Positions 58,609 through 64,000 of a stretch of DNA of 64,000 bases are shown here, one piece after another. Location: NCBI RefSeq assembly GCF_007197575.1, contig NZ_CP041616.1, positions 1,178,001 to 1,242,000 on the forward strand. The letters are read 5' to 3'. A program made the translations under genes and the position numbers. This DNA is from Ornithinimicrobium ciconiae. GTDB taxonomy: Bacteria > Actinomycetota > Actinomycetes > Actinomycetales > Dermatophilaceae. Position 1 is the stretch's first letter. The number at the start of each line of letters is the position of its first letter. The notes beneath the pieces are model-generated. The model worked only from the letters and a program-made list of their open reading frames with translations, was not told the origin of the DNA and searched no databases.

Positions 58609-61600
58609 GCCGGCACGCCGAACCCCACGCTGGAGGCGGGACGGTGCCTGTGAGGCCCGCTGCACCTCCCGCAGCTCCGCTCGGAGCCCTCGAGATCGCC
58701 GCCGCCCTCGGTCAGCTGCCACCGACCGATGAGCAGATCGCAGTCATCGAGGCGCCCCTGGAGCCCACCCTGGTCGTGGCCGGGGCAGGCTCGGGCAAGA
58801 CCGAGACCATGGCGGCCCGAGTGGTCTGGCTGGTCGTCAACCGGATCGTGCGCCCCGAGGAGGTGCTGGGCCTGACGTTCACCCGCAAGGCCGCCATCGA
58901 GCTCGGTGAGCGCATCGGTCGCCGGCTGCGCGCGGCGACCGAGCGGGGTTTGTGGGCCCCGGAGGAGGACGAGGTGCCGCTCCCGGAGGTCTCGACCTAC
59001 CACGCCTATGCCGGTCGTCTGGTCTCCGAGCACGGGCTGCGCTGGGGGATTGAGCCAGACTCGCGGTTGTTGTCCGAGGCCTCGGCGTGGCAACTAGCCC
59101 ACGAGGTGGTGCACACCACTGATGCCGACATGACGGGCTTCGAGAAGGCTCCCTCGACCCTGGTGGACGCGGTCCTGTCCCTGTCCGGGGAGCTGGCTGA
59201 GCACCTCGTGGACCCCGGGCCGGCCAGGGACCTGGTTGAGCGCTTCGCGGACCGGCTGTCCACGCTGCCCGGCAGGGACCACAAGAAGGCCCTCGCGGTG
59301 GGGCCCGCGACGGCCAGCGCGCTCCGGGACCAGGCGCGGGTCTATCCGCTGGTGGACCGCTACCGCGAGCTCAAGCGCTCCAGGGGCCTGCTGGACTTCG
59401 CCGACCAGATGGCTCTGGCCGCACAACTGGCGGCCAGTCTGCCCGTGGTCGGAGACCAGGAGCGACACCTGCACCGAGCGGTGCTCCTGGACGAGTTCCA
59501 GGACACCAGCGAGGCCCAGATGGTGCTGCTGTCCAGCTTGTTCTCCGGGCACCAGCTGCCGTTGACCGCTGTCGGCGACCCAAGCCAGTCCATCTACGGG
59601 TGGCGGGGGGCGAGCGCCACCACTCTGAGCACCTTCCCCGAGGCCTTTCCCGCGGGCGGGCGTCCGGCCACCGTCCTGCCGTTGTCCACGTCCTGGCGCA
59701 ACGCCGAACGCATCCTGGCCGTGGCCAACGATGTCTCCGCCTCGTTGCGACGAGGCAGCAAGGTGCCGGTGGCCGAGCTGCGACCCCGCCCAGCCGTCGA
59801 CACCGGCACGGTGCGCGCGGCACGCCTGCTGACGCACCGTGACGAAGCGCGCTATGTCGCCGAGTGGGTGCGTGGCCATTGGCTCGACGAGGACGGCTCA
59901 CCCACCGGCCGCACCGCAGCTGTGCTGTGCCGCAACCGGGCACAGTTCGACGAGATCGTCCAGGCACTGCGCGGCCAGGGCCTCCCGGTCGAGATCGTCG
60001 GTCTCGGTGGCCTGCTGAGCGCCCCCGAGGTCGCTGACCTGGTCGCGGTGCTCACCGTGGCCCAGGACCCGACTCGCGGTGATGCGCTGATGCGACTGCT
60101 CACCGGTCCCGTCTGCCGGCTCGGCGCTGCAGACATCGACGGTCTGTGGGCCTGGGTGGGGGCCCTGGCGGAGCGGGACGGGCTGCCGCGCAGCGAGGTC
60201 GTGCTCTCCGACGCCCTCGACCGACTGCCACCGCCGACCTGGAGCGCCTCCCGGGGGCGCCGGGTCAGCGAGACCGCCCTGCACCGGGTGCGGGCGCTCG
60301 GACAGGCCATCGGCCGGGTGCGGACCCTGGCCGGGCTGCCGCTGCCCGAGCTGCTGGTGGAGGCGGAGCGCGCCATCGGGCTGGACCTTGAGGTCACCTC
60401 CGATCCAGACCTGCCGCCCGCGTGGGGCCGGGCCCAGCTTGATGCCCTTGTCGAGGTGGCCGCCACCTTCTCGCTGAGTGCTGAGCGACCTACTCTCGGT
60501 GGCTTCGTGGACTGGCTCGAGGCGGCCCGTGAGCGCGAGCGCGGACTGGAGATGGCTGAGGTGGCGGTGTCGGAGTCGGCCGTTCAGGTGCTGACCGTCC
60601 ACGCGGCCAAGGGGCTCGAGTGGGACGTCGTTGCGGTGCCGGGTCTGGCCGAGGGGATCTTCCCGTCATACACGACCCAGACGCGGGTGAGTGACACCGG
60701 CTGGAGAGCAGGTCAGCCCCGGGACAAGGGGTGGCTCACCGGGATCGGGGCACTGCCCTATCCCCTGCGCGGAGATGCGGCTGGACTCCCGGCCCTGCCG
60801 CTGGACTCCGTGGCGGACACCCACGAGCTGCGCGACGCAGTGGAGGACTTCGCTGTCGCCGGGGGCAAGCACCAGCTACAGGAGGAACGCCGCCTGGCCT
60901 ATGTCGCCTTCACCCGGGCCCGACACGACCTGCTGGTCAGCGCCCCGGTGTGGTCGACCGGGCAGACCCCCCGGGAGACCTCCCGGTTCCTCACCGAGGT
61001 GATTGCCTCCCGGGATGGCGCGGTGGAGCTGGCGCGCTGGGAGCCGATGCCAGAGATGGACGATCCGGCGCAGGCGGTGAACCCGCTGCTGGCCGAGGAG
61101 CAGTTCGCGCCGTGGCCGGTGCACCCTGACGCCCGACGCGAGTTGGTGACTGACGTCGTGCAGGCGGTCCTGGATGCCCGGCGTGCCGGCACCCTCGCGG
61201 CACCCCCCGCCGATGACCCCGTCGGCCTCGACGTGACTCGGCTCCTGCGGGAACGGGACGCCGCCAGGGCAGCGCGGGGCGCGGTCACCGCTGGGGAGCT
61301 GCCACCGCACCTGTCGACGTCAGGTCTGGTGGAGCTTGCAGCCGACCCAGACTCCTACCTGCGCTCCCTGCGCCGGCCCCTGCCACGGCCTCCGGCCCAG
61401 GCGGCCCGGGCTGGGACGGCCTTCCACGCTTGGGTGGAGCGGCACTACGGCGTGCCTTCGCTCGTCGAGCTCGAGGAGTTGCTGCCGGGGCAGGAGCAGG
61501 ACGTCATCGACCTGTCCGTCATGCGTGCCAACTTCCTCGCCAGCGAATGGTCCGGGCAGATCCCGGTCGACGTGGAGATCTCTGTCGAGACGGTGATCGG

Positions 61601-61883
61601 AGGGCGAGCGATCCGGGGCCGCATCGACGCCGTCTTCGCCGACGGAGACGAGTTTGTCGTCGTGGACTGGAAAACCGGCTCACCCGGGTCCGCTGAGGCC
61701 CAGCAGAGTCGGCTCGTGCAGCTGGCCGTCTACCGTCTGGCCTATGCCCGGCTGCGTGGGATCGACCCTGAGCGGGTCACCGCCGCGTTCTTCTTTGCGG
61801 CCACGGGTGAGACGGTCCGTCCCGACCTGCCGTCCGAGCAGGACGTCGAGGACCTCGTGAGGCGGGTGGCAGCGGTCGGCTGA
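58605..61883 (+). CDS. adnB: AdnB-like helicase-nuclease subunit
   Basis: This 1092-residue protein is the partner motor: Walker A AGAGSGKTET (Lys65), LTFTRKAAIELGERI (motif Ia), AVLLDEFQDTSEAQM (intact motif II), VGDPSQSIYGWRGA (III), LSTSWRNAERIL (IV), LTVHAAKGLEWDVV (V) and LAYVAFTRARHDLL (VI). The C-terminal nuclease has RGRIDAVF and FVVVDWKTGSP. AdnB is the lead motor of AdnAB in mycobacteria. The GTG start overlaps the adnA stop by four bases; a second start at GTG 58644 with GGAGGCGG upstream is possible. Confidence 0.9.
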   Translation: MSRHAEPHAGGGTVPVRPAAPPAAPLGALEIAAALGQLPPTDEQIAVIEAPLEPTLVVAGAGSGKTETMAARVVWLVVNRIVRPEEVLGLTFTRKAAIELGERIGRRLRAATERGLWAPEEDEVPLPEVSTYHAYAGRLVSEHGLRWGIEPDSRLLSEASAWQLAHEVVHTTDADMTGFEKAPSTLVDAVLSLSGELAEHLVDPGPARDLVERFADRLSTLPGRDHKKALAVGPATASALRDQARVYPLVDRYRELKRSRGLLDFADQMALAAQLAASLPVVGDQERHLHRAVLLDEFQDTSEAQMVLLSSLFSGHQLPLTAVGDPSQSIYGWRGASATTLSTFPEAFPAGGRPATVLPLSTSWRNAERILAVANDVSASLRRGSKVPVAELRPRPAVDTGTVRAARLLTHRDEARYVAEWVRGHWLDEDGSPTGRTAAVLCRNRAQFDEIVQALRGQGLPVEIVGLGGLLSAPEVADLVAVLTVAQDPTRGDALMRLLTGPVCRLGAADIDGLWAWVGALAERDGLPRSEVVLSDALDRLPPPTWSASRGRRVSETALHRVRALGQAIGRVRTLAGLPLPELLVEAERAIGLDLEVTSDPDLPPAWGRAQLDALVEVAATFSLSAERPTLGGFVDWLEAARERERGLEMAEVAVSESAVQVLTVHAAKGLEWDVVAVPGLAEGIFPSYTTQTRVSDTGWRAGQPRDKGWLTGIGALPYPLRGDAAGLPALPLDSVADTHELRDAVEDFAVAGGKHQLQEERRLAYVAFTRARHDLLVSAPVWSTGQTPRETSRFLTEVIASRDGAVELARWEPMPEMDDPAQAVNPLLAEEQFAPWPVHPDARRELVTDVVQAVLDARRAGTLAAPPADDPVGLDVTRLLRERDAARAARGAVTAGELPPHLSTSGLVELAADPDSYLRSLRRPLPRPPAQAARAGTAFHAWVERHYGVPSLVELEELLPGQEQDVIDLSVMRANFLASEWSGQIPVDVEISVETVIGGRAIRGRIDAVFADGDEFVVVDWKTGSPGSAEAQQSRLVQLAVYRLAYARLRGIDPERVTAAFFFAATGETVRPDLPSEQDVEDLVRRVAAVG

Positions 61884-61890
61884 TCGTTCG

Positions 61891-63636
61891 TCACCGGCCG
61901 TCGGGGTCCGCCGCGCCGAGGTCGGGATCGTCGGGCATGCCGTAGAGCGTGTGCAGCCGCTCGTCCGCGGCGCGCTGCTCCCGCTCCTGGGCGTCGGCCT
62001 CCTGCTTGAGCAGCTCAGCCTCCTGCGGGTCAGGCGGTCCGCCCTGCCCCTCCTCCGGTGCGGAACTGTCGGCAGACGGGTCGCTTGCCTCCTCCGGTGC
62101 AGTGTCGTCGGCAGAGGGGGCGCTCAGGTCCACAGCGGCGGGGGACGGGTCAGCGCCCGTGGCCCCGACGGGGTGGAACATCGGGATGGGAGCCGTCACG
62201 TCCGCTGCTGACACCGGCTCCAGGTGGGCTCCATCGGCAGGTGACTCCACGATGACTGCCGGCTCGTCGTCGTTGTCGGTGTCGTCGACCTCGATCGCCG
62301 GGTGGTCCTCCGACTCGAGAGGGTTCTCGGTCTGCTCGTCGACCGCTGCCTCCGCCCGAGGGTCGATCGGTGCTTCAGGGTCGGTCTCTGCCTCCGCCTG
62401 AGCGTCGACCGGTGCTTCAGGGTCGGTCTCTGCCTCGGCGGGTGCCTCGGAGCCGGTCTCTGCCTCTGCGGGTCCTTCGGAGTCGGACGCTGTGCGGGCG
62501 TCGAGGTCGGTGCTGACGGCATCCGGCTGCGCGCTGGGGAGCAGCGGCACCGGAGCCGTGGTGTCCACGTCCGCCGTCACGGTCGGGGCGCTCGGGTCCG
62601 CAGCGGGGTCACCGAACGGTTCCCCGGTGCCGGGTCCCTCCTCCTGCCGCGAGAGGTCTGTCACCGCAGTGACCGGCTCCAGTGCGGTCCGCGGGACCAG
62701 GGAGTTGTCGCTTGTCGTCAACCGGTCCAACTTGCGCAGCTCATCGGCCCGACGGCGCACGAAGGCTTCGTCGCCACTGCCGACCGCTGCCGCCAGCCCG
62801 GTGAGCAGTCTCATCTCCGAGGCCAGGCGGGCCCGGTGCAGCAGATAACCGTCCGGCCGCTGGGACCGGGCCAGCGAGTAACTCTCAAAGGTGCTGTCCA
62901 CGGCCCGAGGGTTGGCCAACTCGACCAGCCGGGCGAAGTCCTCGGCGGGGTCCCCGACCTGTGCGCGCTCCCACCCGGAGAGGCCGACCACGCGGCCACT
63001 GGCCGCGTCGGAGTCGTCGGAGAAGGCCACCAGGAACGAGGAGCCGTCCAGCGTGCCGTGGGTCGGCGCCGTGGCGAACTTCCACATCGACACGGCATCC
63101 AGAGCCTGCTCCCACCGGGCGAGCAGACCGTTGGGCACGTGGCCGGTCTCGGCGGCCCGGTCCAGCTCGGCGAGCTTGCGGGCACGCACCTCGTCGGCGT
63201 CGAAGACCGGGACGGCGAACTCCTCGAAGAGCTCGCGCGGCATGTTGTGCACCGCCGCGATCGCGCGTCCCACGGCGCTGGCCAGACCCGGGCCCACCGG
63301 CAGGTGACGCAGGCTCAGGGCCAGCCCCTCGACATACGGATAGACCACCGCACGTCCGTCCGGGCCCAGATCGGCATAGCCCGCGGCCGCCGGCACCTTG
63401 AACGGCAGGTGGCGGCCGAGCTGGCGGATCAGGTCGTCATTGCGCTCCAGCTCCGCACCCGCCGCGGCCCCCAGCGGGGAACGGATCAGCCAGGTGCGTC
63501 CCGTCACGTCCTCGATCAGGGCGGACTGGTGCTGCGGGGTCTCCTCGCCGGTGCGGATGGCAGCGACCGACACCGGTCGCATTCCGGGCACGGCGGCAGT
63601 GGCCAGTGCGGCCAGAGCCAGGTCGCTACGAATCAC
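61891..63636 (-). CDS. Phosphotransferase (APH)-fold protein with acidic tail
   Basis: Residues 1-280 of this 581-residue protein resemble aminoglycoside/macrolide phosphotransferase folds: WLIRSPLGAAAGAELERN, VYPYVEGLALSLRHLP, THGTLDGSSFLVAF where the catalytic HXD loop should be, and VVGLSGWERAQVGDPAEDFA where the DFE/DWE metal site should be. The catalytic loop reads HGTLD and the metal aspartate is changed (SGWE for DWE), so activity is doubtful. Residues about 330-560 are acidic and low complexity, with EAETDPEAP-type repeats. GTG 63636 is supported by TACGGT six bases upstream. It lies between adnB and nudC, as in related actinobacteria. Confidence 0.75.
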   Translation of the reverse strand: MIRSDLALAALATAAVPGMRPVSVAAIRTGEETPQHQSALIEDVTGRTWLIRSPLGAAAGAELERNDDLIRQLGRHLPFKVPAAAGYADLGPDGRAVVYPYVEGLALSLRHLPVGPGLASAVGRAIAAVHNMPRELFEEFAVPVFDADEVRARKLAELDRAAETGHVPNGLLARWEQALDAVSMWKFATAPTHGTLDGSSFLVAFSDDSDAASGRVVGLSGWERAQVGDPAEDFARLVELANPRAVDSTFESYSLARSQRPDGYLLHRARLASEMRLLTGLAAAVGSGDEAFVRRRADELRKLDRLTTSDNSLVPRTALEPVTAVTDLSRQEEGPGTGEPFGDPAADPSAPTVTADVDTTAPVPLLPSAQPDAVSTDLDARTASDSEGPAEAETGSEAPAEAETDPEAPVDAQAEAETDPEAPIDPRAEAAVDEQTENPLESEDHPAIEVDDTDNDDEPAVIVESPADGAHLEPVSAADVTAPIPMFHPVGATGADPSPAAVDLSAPSADDTAPEEASDPSADSSAPEEGQGGPPDPQEAELLKQEADAQEREQRAADERLHTLYGMPDDPDLGAADPDGR

Positions 63637-63642
63637 CCTCCC

Positions 63643-63711
63643 ACCGTATGTCGTGATGCGGGCACCGTGCCGGATGCCGCGCGACACGGGGCCCGCGGCG
63701 GCGCCTACAGT
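63643..63711. promoter_or_regulatory. Divergent leaderless promoters, APH-fold gene and nudC
   Basis: TACGGT on the minus strand (63643-63648) is six bases before GTG 63636; TACAGT on the plus strand (63706-63711) is six bases before GTG 63718. Confidence 0.5.
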
Positions 63712-63717
63712 GGAGTG

Positions 63718-64000
63718 GTGAGTTTGGATTCGGAGGCACTGCTCGACCTGTCGCTCTCCCGGGGAACCCTCCACCGCAACGGAAACGGCAGACGGGACGG
63801 CGATCCGGTCTCACGTGCGCTCGCGGACGCCAGCACCCGCGTCATCGACCTAGCCGACGGGCGTGCCCTCACCTGCCGGGTCGACGGACGGTTGCGGCTG
63901 GTCCACCGGGCACCCCGGTTTGCGGACTCCAGCCTCAGCACGCTCTATCTGGGCCACGACGCCGAGGGCATCGACTACGTGGCCGTCGTCCAGGACTTGG
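63718..64000 (+). CDS. nudC: NADH pyrophosphatase NudC, N-terminal part
   Basis: The window ends inside this gene. The 94 visible residues (MSLDSEALLDLSLSRGTLHR at the start, then ADASTRVIDLADGRALTC) match the N-terminal domain of NudC, which removes the pyrophosphate linkage of NAD(H) and of NAD-capped RNA; the zinc-ribbon and Nudix box lie beyond the edge. The position next to adnA-adnB agrees with actinobacterial synteny (Rv3199c in M. tuberculosis). GTG 63718 fits the TACAGT leaderless box. Confidence 0.7.
   Translation, partial: MSLDSEALLDLSLSRGTLHRNGNGRRDGDPVSRALADASTRVIDLADGRALTCRVDGRLRLVHRAPRFADSSLSTLYLGHDAEGIDYVAVVQDL

Noticed and set aside
61891..63636. Aminoglycoside or macrolide resistance gene
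   Set aside because: Catalytic motifs are altered and the position in the adnAB-nudC neighbourhood suggests a housekeeping role.

Overview
The window is about 70% G+C chromosomal DNA from an actinobacterium. Several features point there: a mycothiol biosynthesis gene (mshB), the AdnA/AdnB helicase-nuclease pair, small actinobacterial proteins (DUF3117, DUF3107), a SigE-HtrA-TatB-Mrp neighbourhood in the order known from mycobacteria, and many genes whose start codon lies 6-8 bases downstream of a TANNNT-like -10 box (leaderless transcription). Gene content and style fit Micrococcales, perhaps the Intrasporangiaceae/Ornithinimicrobium group; that family-level guess is inference. There is no phage, integrase, intact transposase, rRNA or tRNA that I can support. 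The region reads as housekeeping chromosome with short repeats between genes.

Layout. 1-5.2 kb: 3' end of a molybdopterin oxidoreductase with a small follower gene, a YhhN-type membrane protein, a flavin oxidoreductase translationally coupled to a trehalose-synthase-like GH13 enzyme, and an acetyltransferase. 5.2-9.3 kb: a 2H phosphoesterase coupled to cobU, opposed by cobT-cobS (nucleotide-loop assembly of cobalamin), and a WYL regulator. 9.3-10.1 kb: a decayed VOC (glyoxalase-like) gene with tandem and inverted repeats. 10.1-18 kb: universal stress protein, class I amidotransferase, and a five-gene oligopeptide ABC operon (oppABCDF) with a strong hairpin between oppA and oppB. 18-22 kb: MutT, TypA/BipA, MshB, flavin reductase. 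22.4-27.1 kb: xanthine dehydrogenase operon xdhA-xdhB-xdhC. 27.2-31 kb: VanW-domain protein, 7Fe ferredoxin, citrate synthase. 31-35.5 kb: lysozyme-like membrane protein, DapE, LOG-family protein, DivIVA-domain protein, GT-C membrane protein. 35.7-37.3 kb: enoyl-CoA hydratase and PaaX-type regulator. 37.4-42 kb: DUF3117, O-methyltransferase, SigE, HtrA, TatB, Mrp (no RseA). 42-51 kb: DUF1003, MgtE-N/CBS protein, a 44-residue ORF, YflT-domain protein, a second luciferase-like oxidoreductase, aminopeptidase P, ThrE, a lipoprotein, a PHP phosphoesterase. 51-64 kb: DEAD-box helicase, ferritin-like protein, GlsB, DUF3107, TetR, ATL protein, AdnA, AdnB, a phosphotransferase-fold protein and the start of nudC.

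The most unusual signals are not genes. (1) A 32-bp-period repeat occurs at three loci with 2, 2 and 6 units; two of the arrays directly abut stop codons, and one has overwritten the 3' end of xdhA. (2) The octamer GTATGCCG/CGGCATAC occurs at least 30 times by eye, in all reading frames and in intergenic DNA, far above what composition predicts. (3) Short tandem repeats of 18-22 bp repeatedly sit on or beside stop codons. (4) About two dozen genes show leaderless promoter geometry. (5) cobT and the tetR gene have no convincing conventional start codon.
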